Assembly (NCBI RefSeq): GCF_042684485.1
Contig: NZ_JBHULM010000011.1
Span: forward strand, 1,116,001-1,180,000
DNA length: 64,000 nt
From: Oceanihabitans gracilariae
Lineage (GTDB): Bacteria > Bacteroidota > Bacteroidia > Flavobacteriales > Flavobacteriaceae
Direction of reading: 5' to 3'
Position numbers and translations under genes: made by a program. The notes under the pieces were generated by a model that was given only the letters and a program-made list of their open reading frames with translations, was not told the origin of the DNA and made no database searches. Below are positions 33,401 to 41,890 of this stretch, piece by piece (the first letter of the stretch is position 1; each line of letters begins with the position of its first letter).

Positions 33401-33746
33401 TTAAAACTTTTTTAACAGCTTCAACGTTTGCTTTAGAGTTTCCTATAAAAATAGCATTATCTATTATAAACACAGGACGACTTAAAAAAGTATAGTGGTC
33501 TAAAATATAGTGTTTATAATCTTTTTCGGTTAGATTCTGGTTTTTTAAATCCATTTCTTTATACAGTTTAGAACGTTTACTAAAAAGCGCTTCATAGCTT
33601 CCTGCTAAGGCTTTCATTTGTTCTAATTGTTGAACTGTAATCTCTTCTTTTTTTATGTCTTGAAGAATAAATTCTGCAGGAAGATTTAATTCCTTTAAAA
33701 TTCTAGTACATGTACTGCAAGTTTTTAAATAGTATACTTTTTTCAT
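33393..33746 (-). CDS. Spx/ArsC-like thioredoxin-fold protein
   Basis: A 117-residue protein from the ATG at 33746 (KKVYYLKTCSTCTRILKEL). The N-terminal CSTC (Cys10-Cys13) is a thioredoxin-type redox pair, as in Spx/YffB-type members of the ArsC family; the later SRPVFIIDNAIFIGNSKANVEAV segment is the typical cis-Pro region and end. A start at 33767 would add seven residues and is less likely. True arsenate reduction is not implied: no ars genes are close. It overlaps the EamA gene and may be co-transcribed with it by chance. Confidence 0.82.
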   Translation of the reverse strand: MKKVYYLKTCSTCTRILKELNLPAEFILQDIKKEEITVQQLEQMKALAGSYEALFSKRSKLYKEMDLKNQNLTEKDYKHYILDHYTFLSRPVFIIDNAIFIGNSKANVEAVKKVLNA

Positions 33747-33819
33747 ACCTAAAAATTTATGCTGCAAATTACGTTCATTCTCCTTAAAAAATAATTATTT
33801 TTATCCAAAAAATAGAATT

Positions 33820-34275
33820 ATGAATTGGGCCTTTGAAATAAATTTAAAAAATAGAAATATACTACACTCTTTGTTAGAGAATCTTAGTCTAGAACAACTT
33901 AATCAAAAGCCTAAAGGGTTTAATAATACTATTATTTGGAATATTGCACATACCATTGTAACGCAACAATTGTTGGTGTATAAGTTATCTGGATTGCCTT
34001 CTGTTTTAACAGATGAAATGATAGAAATGTATAGAAAAGGTACTAAAACAGAACGCGATATAACACAAGTAGAGGTTGATGAAATTAAAGGTTTTTTGTT
34101 TTCTACAATTACTAAAACACAAGAAGATTATAATAACAACATTTTTAAAACCTATACAGAATATACGGTTTCTACCAAAAGTACTTTAACTAATGTTGAA
34201 GAAGCTATTGCGTTTAATAACTTTCATGAAGGTATTCATTTAGGATATATTTTAGCACTTAAAAGAGCTTTGTAA
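33820..34275 (+). CDS. DinB family protein
   Basis: A 151-residue four-helix-bundle protein of the DinB/YfiT group. The three metal-binding His expected of the family are present: His44 (IWNIAHTIVTQ), His136 and His140 (NNFHEGIHLGYI). Enzymes of this fold include thiol transferases (bacillithiol or mycothiol dependent) and DNA-damage-induced proteins of unknown role. It is a single gene; its stop codon abuts the stop of the convergent lipoprotein gene without any spacer. Confidence 0.88.
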   Translation: MNWAFEINLKNRNILHSLLENLSLEQLNQKPKGFNNTIIWNIAHTIVTQQLLVYKLSGLPSVLTDEMIEMYRKGTKTERDITQVEVDEIKGFLFSTITKTQEDYNNNIFKTYTEYTVSTKSTLTNVEEAIAFNNFHEGIHLGYILALKRAL

Positions 34276-35001
34276 TTAAATTTTTAAATAGCTGTTTGCT
34301 ACTTCATACGGAATAGTAAATTCTACAATTTCTTTTTCAAAAGCACCAACACTAAAATTATCATATAAAATGATAATACCATCTTCACTAAAACCTAAAG
34401 TTTTAGGTAGTTTAAAGGTGTTTTTGTTTAAAAGAGACTCTGCTTCTATAAAGGTGGAAGTAACTTCTTTGTTATAATATTTTTTAACTAAAGAGGTAAA
34501 ATCTTCTGTATTGTTAATTATATCTTTTGTGGTTAAAAGCGCTCCTGTTTTTGTGTCAAAATTAAAAAACTCTAAAATTAAACTACTGTTTGCAGCTCCT
34601 GTGTTTATGCTAGAGTTCATAGCAATACAAACAAAATTTGTGGTGCTGTAAATAACTTCACCATCAATTAAAGCTTCCCATTTAGGTAGTTCTTCTTTTA
34701 ACTCTTCACTTATTAAGGTGTTAAAATTGCTGTATGCATCATTAAAATCTTGCATGCATTGCTCTAGAGTTTCTTTTTTTGGTGTTGCAGCATCTATATG
34801 TAAAGCTTCGCAAACAAAATTATTAAGTGTAGCATTTACTTTTTCTGCTGCAGGATTATTGCCTTGTGCTTTAGGCATATTAATTTCAATAGTAGTAGTA
34901 GTTTCTTTTAAAATAGTAATTTCAGAAAAAGCAAGCGTGGTGTTTTCTTTTTCGCAAGAAGTGAAAATACATAGAAGAATAAGTAAACGAAGATATTTCA
35001 A
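34276..35001 (-). CDS. lipoprotein with DUF4163/DUF3298 (RsiV-like) domains
   Basis: A 241-residue lipoprotein with lipobox LLCIFTSC (Cys16) followed by EKEN. The mature part has the DUF4163-like first domain (about 35-120, EINMPKAQGNNPAAEKVNATL) and a DUF3298-like second domain (about 140-235, NFDTKTGALLTTKDIINN and FSVGAFEKEIVEFTIPYEVANSYL). In Bacillus this pair forms the lysozyme-sensing part of RsiV; here there is no membrane helix or anti-sigma domain, so it is a plain envelope lipoprotein. Function unknown. Confidence 0.82.
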   Translation of the reverse strand: MKYLRLLILLCIFTSCEKENTTLAFSEITILKETTTTIEINMPKAQGNNPAAEKVNATLNNFVCEALHIDAATPKKETLEQCMQDFNDAYSNFNTLISEELKEELPKWEALIDGEVIYSTTNFVCIAMNSSINTGAANSSLILEFFNFDTKTGALLTTKDIINNTEDFTSLVKKYYNKEVTSTFIEAESLLNKNTFKLPKTLGFSEDGIIILYDNFSVGAFEKEIVEFTIPYEVANSYLKI

Positions 35002-35050
35002 TGTGTAAATTAATTAATAAGTTAAAGATAGATTAAAGATATACTTTAGG

Positions 35051-35081
35051 TTTGAATACAACGAGTTAAAACTTATTTTTG
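35051..35081 (+). promoter_or_regulatory. canonical Bacteroidota promoter of the PLP enzyme gene
   Basis: TTTG (35051-35054), exactly 19 bases, then TATTTTTG (35074-35081): a full match to the TTTG / TAnnTTTG promoter of Bacteroidota. The ATG follows 18 bases later. Confidence 0.75.
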
Positions 35082-35099
35082 TTATAAATAAATTTACAA

Positions 35100-36239
35100 A
35101 TGAAGTTTAATACAAAGGTAATTCATGGAGGGCAAAAACCAGATCCAGCTTATGGTGCAGTAATGCCTCCTATATACCAAACAACAACTTATGCCCAAAC
35201 TACTCCTGGAGAACATAAAGGTTATGCGTATTCTAGAACACATAATCCTACAAGAAATGCCTTAGAAAATGCTTTTGCAGCTTTAGAAAACGGAAATTTT
35301 GGTTTAGCATTTGGTTCTGGACTTGCTGCTATAGATGCGGTTGTAAAACTTTTAAAGCCTGGTGATGAGGTTATAGCTACTAACGATTTATATGGAGGAA
35401 CTTATAGGTTGTTTACTAAGATTTTTGCATCCTTTGGTATTAAATTCCATTTTGTTGGTATGAAAAATGCTAGCACTATTGAAAGTTTTATAAACTCTAA
35501 TACAAAACTTATTTGGGTAGAAACACCAACCAACCCATTATTACAAATTATAGATATTAAAGCAATTGCAGCAATTGCTAAAAAACACCATGTTTTATTT
35601 GCTGTAGATAACACTTTTGCTACACCATATTTACAACAACCATTAGATTTAGGTGCAGATATTGTTATGCATTCTGCTACCAAATACCTTGGTGGTCATA
35701 GTGATGTTGTTATGGGAGCATTGGTGGTAAAGGATAAAGAATTAGCAGGTAAACTGTATTTTATACAAAATGCTAGTGGTGCTATTTGCGGACCTCAAGA
35801 TAGCTTTTTAGTTTTAAGAGGAATAAAAACCTTACATGTAAGAATGCAACGTCATTGTGAAAATGGAAAAGCTATTGCTATGTATTTAGCAGCACACCCA
35901 AAAATTGAAAAAGTATATTGGCCAGGATTTGATACGCATCAAAATCACGATATTGCAAAAGCGCAAATGAAAGATTTTGGTGGTATGCTGTCTTTTACTA
36001 CTAAAGGAAATAATTATGAGGAAGCAATTAAAATAGTAGAAAAATTAAAACTGTTTACTTTAGCAGAATCACTTGGTGGTGTAGAATCTTTAGCTGGTCA
36101 TCCAGCAAGCATGACACATGCTAGCATACCAAAAGAAGAACGAGAAAAAATTGGTGTGGTAGACTCACTAATACGTTTAAGTGTTGGTATTGAAGATGAA
36201 GTAGATTTAATTGCAGATTTAAAACAAGCGTTAGAATAG
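35100..36239 (+). CDS. metB: cystathionine gamma-synthase/lyase-like PLP enzyme
   Basis: A 379-residue enzyme of the Cys/Met metabolism PLP family. The cofactor Lys is Lys195 in HSATKYLGGHSD; YSRTHNPTR (45-52 region), GSGLAAIDAV, VETPTNPLLQ and the C-terminal SLGGVESLAGHPASMTHASI are typical. The sequence cannot by itself separate cystathionine gamma-synthase from gamma-lyase; the C-terminal Glu/Ser pattern is more like the gamma-synthase/gamma-lyase side than beta-lyase. It is a one-gene unit, with a perfect promoter before it and a terminator after it, so no operon context helps. The gene symbol is therefore provisional. Confidence 0.85.
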   Translation: MKFNTKVIHGGQKPDPAYGAVMPPIYQTTTYAQTTPGEHKGYAYSRTHNPTRNALENAFAALENGNFGLAFGSGLAAIDAVVKLLKPGDEVIATNDLYGGTYRLFTKIFASFGIKFHFVGMKNASTIESFINSNTKLIWVETPTNPLLQIIDIKAIAAIAKKHHVLFAVDNTFATPYLQQPLDLGADIVMHSATKYLGGHSDVVMGALVVKDKELAGKLYFIQNASGAICGPQDSFLVLRGIKTLHVRMQRHCENGKAIAMYLAAHPKIEKVYWPGFDTHQNHDIAKAQMKDFGGMLSFTTKGNNYEEAIKIVEKLKLFTLAESLGGVESLAGHPASMTHASIPKEEREKIGVVDSLIRLSVGIEDEVDLIADLKQALE

Positions 36240-36260
36240 AACAACAATTTTATACTAAAC

Positions 36261-36294
36261 AAAAAAACTCCAGTTTAAAAGCTGGAGTTTTTTT
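36261..36294. terminator. bidirectional intrinsic terminator
   Basis: Stem AAAAAAACTCCAG / CTGGAGTTTTTTT with an 8-base loop, between convergent genes; T-runs on both strands. Confidence 0.9.
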
Positions 36295-36311
36295 GTTTTA
36301 TGTTTTAATTT

Positions 36312-37109
36312 CTAGTCTAAATAATAAATATAACCAAAGTTTAGCCATACTAGCCAATCATTTGCTTTGTTAGAGTCTAAAGTGTGGTTTAAGCCATCTA
36401 CCCAATTGCTATAAAAATATTGCGTTCTTAAATCTAGCATTAAGTCAGAAACCACTGTAAGTTTATAACGTACACCAACACTAGCTACAGTAGACCAAGT
36501 GCTACCAGATGCATCACTAATAACATCAGTAACCGAAGATTGCCCTTGTACCCAAGGACCGAAAAAATTATTAGGATCTAATATGTTTCCTCCAGGTTCA
36601 TCAGTATACACTTTAGGGTTGTAAGAAGTATAATGCATACCAAGACTAACAAAAGGAGCAAATCTATAAGCAAATCCTTGAAAAGATCGAATACTTAAAG
36701 GAAAGTATTCTAACTGCATACCAATATCAAAATTATTGGCTTCTCCATGATGTGTTCTTAGTTGATCATAACTAGGACTAGGATTATCTACCCATTCTCC
36801 AAAGTGATCTAGTTTGGTTTTGTTCCAAGAAAGTTCACTACGTAATTTAAAATGATCATTAAAATAAGTATCTGTAGAATAGCAATTACAATCTGCTCTA
36901 TATGCAAAGTTGATATAGTGTATAATACCAATACCAATTCCTGTATTTCCAGCGTCTGTTTCAAAATCATTTCTAACTCCAAAGTCAGATTGAAAGGCCA
37001 CAGGACCAGCAATAACACCTATTTCATGAGAAAATCCCAATTGTGAAAAAGTAGTGTGTGTTCCTATAATAAAGAACAAAACGAAGGTTAATTGTTTCAA
37101 ATTAAACAT
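36312..37109 (-). CDS. outer-membrane barrel-like protein of unknown function
   Basis: A 265-residue exported protein with a signal peptide (ends TFSQ, residue 22-23). The mature part starts LGFSHEIGVIAGPVAFQSDFGVR and alternates short beta strands, ending with LDLRTQYFYSNWVDGLN and LVWLNFGYIYYLD, the aromatic end expected of an outer-membrane barrel. A Cys-rich patch (YRADCNCYSTD, about 70-80) is unusual for such proteins. I recognise it only as a recurring flavobacterial family; function unknown. It is divergent from gdhA. Confidence 0.65.
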   Translation of the reverse strand: MFNLKQLTFVLFFIIGTHTTFSQLGFSHEIGVIAGPVAFQSDFGVRNDFETDAGNTGIGIGIIHYINFAYRADCNCYSTDTYFNDHFKLRSELSWNKTKLDHFGEWVDNPSPSYDQLRTHHGEANNFDIGMQLEYFPLSIRSFQGFAYRFAPFVSLGMHYTSYNPKVYTDEPGGNILDPNNFFGPWVQGQSSVTDVISDASGSTWSTVASVGVRYKLTVVSDLMLDLRTQYFYSNWVDGLNHTLDSNKANDWLVWLNFGYIYYLD

Positions 37110-37296
37110 GGTATGATTTCAAAATTAGAGCAAAATACTTACAACAAATATAGAAATTCTCGCTAAACCCGCAAATAAAACAGGTAAAAGGATAGAATAT
37201 TCTTACTGTACTAGCAATAATAACCAAGCTAATAATTTATTATTTAAAATGAATTGCTAAAAACAAAAAAAAAGCCCTTATTTTTTAAAGATAATG

Positions 37297-37304
37297 TATA
37301 TTTG
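37297..37304 (+). promoter_or_regulatory. -7 element of gdhA
   Basis: TATATTTG, an exact TAnnTTTG match, 45 bases upstream of the gdhA start, giving a leader of about 40 bases. Confidence 0.45.
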
Positions 37305-37349
37305 CACATATAATATTCGATATATAATATTTATCAAAAATTTCATAAA

Positions 37350-38693
37350 ATGAAAAATAAAATTGAAGCTTTTTTAGATATAGTAAAAGAAAAAAACAGC
37401 CATGAACCTGAGTTTTTACAGGCTGTTCATGAGGTAGCAGAAACGGTTATTCCGTTTATTGAGAAGAATCCTCAGTATCAAAATAAAATGTTATTAGAGC
37501 GTATGGTAGAGCCAGAACGTACTATAATTTTTAGAGTGCCTTGGATTGATGATCAAGGTAATACTCAGGTAAATAGAGCTTTTAGAGTAGAATTTAATTC
37601 TGCTATCGGACCTTATAAAGGAGGTCTTCGTTTTCATCCTTCTGTAAACCTTAGTATTTTAAAGTTTTTAGGATTTGAACAAGTATTTAAAAATTCACTA
37701 ACCACTTTACCAATGGGTGGAGGAAAAGGAGGAAGTGATTTTGACCCTAAAGGAAAAAGTGATAACGAAGTAATGCGTTTTTGCCAATCTTTTATGAGTG
37801 AATTATTTCGTCATATAGGTGCTAATACAGATGTTCCTGCAGGAGATATTGGTGTTGGAGGTCGTGAAATTGGCTACATGTTTGGACAATATAAAAGATT
37901 ACGTAATGAGTTTACAGGTGTTTTAACAGGTAAAGGGATAACGTATGGTGGTTCTTTAATTAGACCAGAAGCAACAGGTTATGGATGTGTATATTTTGCA
38001 AAAAATATGTTAGCTACCAAAGGAGATTCTATAGACGGAAAAACAGTAGTTATTTCTGGTTCTGGTAATGTTGCACAATATGCTTGTCAAAAAGCAACAG
38101 AGTTAGGTGGTAAAGTAGTTACTATGTCTGATTCTTCGGGTTATATCTATGATGCAGATGGTATTGATGCAGAAAAGTTAGCCTATATCATGGAAATTAA
38201 AAATGTGAAACGTGGAAGAATTCATGCGTACACAGAAAAATATACTTCAGCAACTTTTCATAAAGGAGAAAGACCATGGAGTGTAAAATGTGATATAGCA
38301 TTACCATGTGCAACACAAAACGAATTAAATGCAGACGAAGCAAAAGCGTTAATTAGCAATAATGTAATAGCAGTTGCAGAAGGAGCAAATATGCCTACAA
38401 CACCAGAAGCAATTGAAGCTTTACAAAAAGCAAAAGTGCTATTCTCACCAGGAAAAGCATCTAATGCTGGAGGTGTGGCTACATCTGGTTTAGAAATGAG
38501 TCAAAACTCATTGCGTTATAACTGGACACGTGAAGAAGTAGATGCTAAATTAAACCAAATTATGAATGATATTCATGAGTCTTGTGTTACTTATGGTACA
38601 CAAGAAGATGGTTATATAGACTATGTAAAAGGAGCTAATATTGCAGGATTTGTAAAAGTAGCAGATGCTATGTTAGCACAAGGAGTGGTATAA
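37350..38693 (+). CDS. gdhA: NADP-specific glutamate dehydrogenase
   Basis: The enzyme makes glutamate from 2-oxoglutarate and ammonia. The 447-residue length is that of the hexameric GdhA type, and the sequence is textbook: FRVEFNSAIGPYKGGLRFHPSVN in two segments, the catalytic PMGGGKGGSDFDPKGKSD, DVPAGDIGVGGREIGYMFG and the NADP fold VVISGSGNVAQYA, ending GANIAGFVKVADAMLAQG. It is transcribed alone with a -7 element and a terminator, and is the main ammonia entry enzyme recognisable in this window. Confidence 0.97.
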   Translation: MKNKIEAFLDIVKEKNSHEPEFLQAVHEVAETVIPFIEKNPQYQNKMLLERMVEPERTIIFRVPWIDDQGNTQVNRAFRVEFNSAIGPYKGGLRFHPSVNLSILKFLGFEQVFKNSLTTLPMGGGKGGSDFDPKGKSDNEVMRFCQSFMSELFRHIGANTDVPAGDIGVGGREIGYMFGQYKRLRNEFTGVLTGKGITYGGSLIRPEATGYGCVYFAKNMLATKGDSIDGKTVVISGSGNVAQYACQKATELGGKVVTMSDSSGYIYDADGIDAEKLAYIMEIKNVKRGRIHAYTEKYTSATFHKGERPWSVKCDIALPCATQNELNADEAKALISNNVIAVAEGANMPTTPEAIEALQKAKVLFSPGKASNAGGVATSGLEMSQNSLRYNWTREEVDAKLNQIMNDIHESCVTYGTQEDGYIDYVKGANIAGFVKVADAMLAQGVV

Positions 38694-38710
38694 CATATAA
38701 AAGTTTATTT

Positions 38711-38744
38711 AAAAAAAAGCTTCCTATTTTAGGGAGCTTTTTTT
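38711..38744 (+). terminator. intrinsic terminator after gdhA
   Basis: Stem AAAAAAAGCTTCCTA / TAGGGAGCTTTTTTT (one G-T pair) with a TTT loop. Confidence 0.85.
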
Positions 38745-38786
38745 GTTTTAATATATTATTTTAACCTAAAACTCGTTAGATATAAA

Positions 38787-38794
38787 TATATTTG
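38787..38794 (+). promoter_or_regulatory. -7 element of porZ-recO
   Basis: TATATTTG, an exact TAnnTTTG match, 18 bases before the ATG at 38813. It places the ATG at 38792 inside the promoter, which argues against that earlier start. Confidence 0.5.
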
Positions 38795-38812
38795 AAGTTG
38801 AATATTTTAATT

Positions 38813-41167
38813 ATGATTAAAAAGATAACACGCATATTACTGTTACTATTACCAATAGTAGCTTTTTCACAAGATTATTCTGCACAGTGGCAAGGTCATT
38901 TTTCATATTACGATATTAAAGATGTATCTCAAGGAAATGGTAAAATTTATGCAGCAGCAGAAAATGCAATTTTTAGTTATGATACAGAAACAAATGAAAT
39001 AGAAACCATTACAACTGTTAATGGTTTGTCTGGTGAAACTATTGTAGCTATTCATTATAGTGATGTATATGAACTTTTAATTGTAGGATATGAAAATGGT
39101 CTAATGGAGATTGTTTTTGATGATTCAGAAGAAGATGTTTTAACCATTGTAGAAATATTTGAAAAACCTACCATACCTCCTACAGATAAGTATATAAATC
39201 ATTTTAATGAACATGATGGCTTAGTTTATATTTCTACAGAATATGGTATTTCTGTTTATGATTTAGAACGATTAGAGTTTGGAGATACTTATTATATTGG
39301 TGATCAAGGAACTCAGATTAATGTGAATCAAACAGTTGTTTATAACGACTTTATTTATGCTGCGTGTTTAGGAGGGAGCGGAATAAAAAGAGCTCCGTTA
39401 AACAGTAATAATTTAGTGAATTTTGAAGAATGGGAACGTGTGGCTTCTGGCTATTTTCTTGTAATAGGAAAAAATAATGATAATTTATATACAGCTAAAG
39501 CTAATAAGACTTTTTATCAGTTTGAAGATGATAATACACTAACCGAACTAGTTAGTTATGCTGATGAACCCATAGATCTTAGAAGTATAAATAATTATTT
39601 AATTGTTACCACTAAAAATGATGTATATGTTTATGATGGTGATTTTATACAAATAGCACAAGTGTCTACTGGTAATATTTTAGATACAGAATTCACATCT
39701 GCTACAATAGATACAGAATATTTATATATTGGTACTACAGGACTAGGTCTAATCAAAACACCGCTTCTAAACCCTGTTACATTTGATGAAATATTACCAA
39801 ACGGACCACTTTTTAATTATGCTTTTTCTATAAAAGCATCGGCAAATAACCTTTGGGTTACTTATGGAGATTATGATTTGTCTTTTAATCCATATCCATA
39901 TAAACAATATGGGTATAGCCATTTAAAAAATGAAGAATGGAGAAACATTCCTTTTGATAGTGTGTTAGGTGCTAGAGATTTAAATACCATATCTGTAAAT
40001 CCTTTTGCAGAAAACCATGTATTTATAAGTTCTTTTCAAGATGGCTTATTAGAAGTAGAAGATGATATTTCTGTTGTTTTACATGATCAAACCAATAGTG
40101 GTTTAGAATCTTTGGTAATACCAGGTAATCCAAGTGTTGTAAGTGTTAGACAAGGAGGTTCTAATTTTGATAGAAATGGTGTTTTATGGACTACCACAGG
40201 AAGGGTGGAAAGACCTTTAAAATCTTATGATCCTTCAACAGGACAATGGCAGAGTTATGATTTTTCAACTTTAATTCAAGACGGATTAAATGATGAATGG
40301 GGTCATGAGGATTTGGTTGTAGATAGTAATGGAACCAAATGGTTTGGTGGTTATAATTATGGTCTTATTGGCTATAATGAAAATAATTCAAGTGTAAAAC
40401 TAAGAGCTTTATATACAGAAGAACAAAATATGCCTTCACCTATTATTACTGCATTAGCTTTAGATGATAGAAATCAAATTTGGTGTGGTACAGATAAAGG
40501 ACTGCGTGTGCTATATAATACCACATCCTTTTTTACTGAAGCAAGTGTGTCTGCAAGCCAAATTATTATTTTAGAAGATGGTGTAGCAGAAGAACTTTTG
40601 TTTCAGCAGTTTATTACAGATATTGAAGTAGATGGCTCAAATAATAAATGGGTTAGTACATTAGATTCAGGATTGTTTTATTTTTCATCAGATGGACAAG
40701 AAACGATATATCATTTTACTACAGAAAACTCAGCTTTGCCAACCAATAATGTTTTAGACTTATCTATAGATTCTGCTAATGGTACTGTTTATATAGGTAC
40801 AGAAAAAGGAATTGTGTCTTTTAAAGCAGGAGGTTCCTCAGCAACAGAAAGTTTAGATGCTGCTTATGTGTATCCTAATCCTGTAAGACCAACTTTCAAT
40901 ATTACCGAAGACAAAGTAAAAATTAAAGATATTTCAGATAATGTAAATATTAAAATTACTGATATTGAAGGTAACCTGGTGGCAGAAGCAGAAACAAGAA
41001 CCAATACAAGATATAAAGGATACAACTTAGAAATTGATGGAGGAACCGCTTTTTGGAATGGTAAAAACCTTGCTAATAACGTAGTTGCTTCTGGTGTTTA
41101 TTTAATAATGCTTTCAGATTTAGATACTTTAGAAACTAAAGTATTAAAAATAATGGTTGTGCGATAA
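38813..41167 (+). CDS. porZ: PorZ-like T9SS attachment-complex protein
   Basis: The 784-residue protein (start at 38813, MIKKITRILLLLLPIVAFSQ signal peptide) has the PorZ layout: two beta-propellers built of repeats such as AAAENAIFSYDTETNEIE, WVTYGDYDL, TKWFGGYNYGLIG, IWCGTDKGLRVLYN and KWVSTLDSGLFYF (two-component regulator propeller motifs), then a C-terminal T9SS type A domain (about 700-784, AAYVYPNPVRPTFNITEDKVKI). In Porphyromonas gingivalis PorZ belongs to the surface attachment complex (PorU/V/Q/Z) that cleaves and anchors cargo of the type IX system. The TAATG overlap with recO shows translational coupling. Cargo proteins of this system lie 3 kb downstream. Confidence 0.83.
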   Translation: MIKKITRILLLLLPIVAFSQDYSAQWQGHFSYYDIKDVSQGNGKIYAAAENAIFSYDTETNEIETITTVNGLSGETIVAIHYSDVYELLIVGYENGLMEIVFDDSEEDVLTIVEIFEKPTIPPTDKYINHFNEHDGLVYISTEYGISVYDLERLEFGDTYYIGDQGTQINVNQTVVYNDFIYAACLGGSGIKRAPLNSNNLVNFEEWERVASGYFLVIGKNNDNLYTAKANKTFYQFEDDNTLTELVSYADEPIDLRSINNYLIVTTKNDVYVYDGDFIQIAQVSTGNILDTEFTSATIDTEYLYIGTTGLGLIKTPLLNPVTFDEILPNGPLFNYAFSIKASANNLWVTYGDYDLSFNPYPYKQYGYSHLKNEEWRNIPFDSVLGARDLNTISVNPFAENHVFISSFQDGLLEVEDDISVVLHDQTNSGLESLVIPGNPSVVSVRQGGSNFDRNGVLWTTTGRVERPLKSYDPSTGQWQSYDFSTLIQDGLNDEWGHEDLVVDSNGTKWFGGYNYGLIGYNENNSSVKLRALYTEEQNMPSPIITALALDDRNQIWCGTDKGLRVLYNTTSFFTEASVSASQIIILEDGVAEELLFQQFITDIEVDGSNNKWVSTLDSGLFYFSSDGQETIYHFTTENSALPTNNVLDLSIDSANGTVYIGTEKGIVSFKAGGSSATESLDAAYVYPNPVRPTFNITEDKVKIKDISDNVNIKITDIEGNLVAEAETRTNTRYKGYNLEIDGGTAFWNGKNLANNVVASGVYLIMLSDLDTLETKVLKIMVVR

Positions 41168-41889
41168 TGATTGTAAAAACCAATGCTATTGTTTTATCTA
41201 CAATAAAGTATGGTGAACATGATTTAATTATTAAATGTTACACCAAAGAATATGGTGTAGTTAGCTTTTTACAAAAAGGTATTTTAAAGGCTAAAAAAGG
41301 AAAAGTAAAAAAAGCATATTTTCAATTACTATCCCAATTACAACTAGAAATAACTTACCAAGAAAACAGATCTCTTCAATATATTAAAGAAGTAAAACCA
41401 TATGTAATTTATACTACCTTACATAATGATATTTTTAAAAGCACTATTGTTATGTTCTTGTCTGAAGTGCTGTCTACCTCGCTACAAGAAGAGGAAGAAA
41501 ACGAGTCTTTGTATGTGTATTTAGAAACCACTTTGCAATGGTTAGATATACAAGATAGTTGTGCAAACTTTCATTTATTGTTTTTATTAAAACTCACTAA
41601 GCATCTTGGCTTTTATCCAGAGCAGCATAAAAGTGATTTTTCTTCATTTAATTTAAAAGGAGGAAGATTTGAAAATAAACCTACAGATTTTTATAGTATT
41701 ACTGGTGAAAATTTAACACTGTTAAAACAGTTACTAGGCACAGTTTTTGATAACCTAACAGCTGTCAAAATAAACGCAACACAAAGGCAAGCTTTTTTAG
41801 CTATGTTGCTGTATTATTACGACTTACATTTAGGGACCTTTAAAAAACCGAAATCCCTAGAAATTTTTAACCAAGTTTTTAATACATAG
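41167..41889 (+). CDS. recO: DNA repair protein RecO
   Basis: RecO loads RecA on gapped DNA together with RecR. The 240-residue protein has the N-terminal OB-fold (about 1-80, TNAIVLSTIKYGEHDLIIKCYTKEYGVVSFLQKG in parts), then the helical C-terminal domain (FHLLFLLKLTKHLGFYPEQ). The zinc cysteines of some RecO proteins are absent, as is usual for Bacteroidota. The start ATG overlaps the porZ stop TAA by one base, so it is coupled to porZ, and the TonB receptor gene follows two bases after its stop. Confidence 0.94.
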   Translation: MIVKTNAIVLSTIKYGEHDLIIKCYTKEYGVVSFLQKGILKAKKGKVKKAYFQLLSQLQLEITYQENRSLQYIKEVKPYVIYTTLHNDIFKSTIVMFLSEVLSTSLQEEEENESLYVYLETTLQWLDIQDSCANFHLLFLLKLTKHLGFYPEQHKSDFSSFNLKGGRFENKPTDFYSITGENLTLLKQLLGTVFDNLTAVKINATQRQAFLAMLLYYYDLHLGTFKKPKSLEIFNQVFNT

Positions 41890-41890
41890 C

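Noticed and set aside
38792..38812. Earlier ATG for porZ
   Set aside because: It overlaps the TATATTTG promoter and adds residues before a normal signal peptide.
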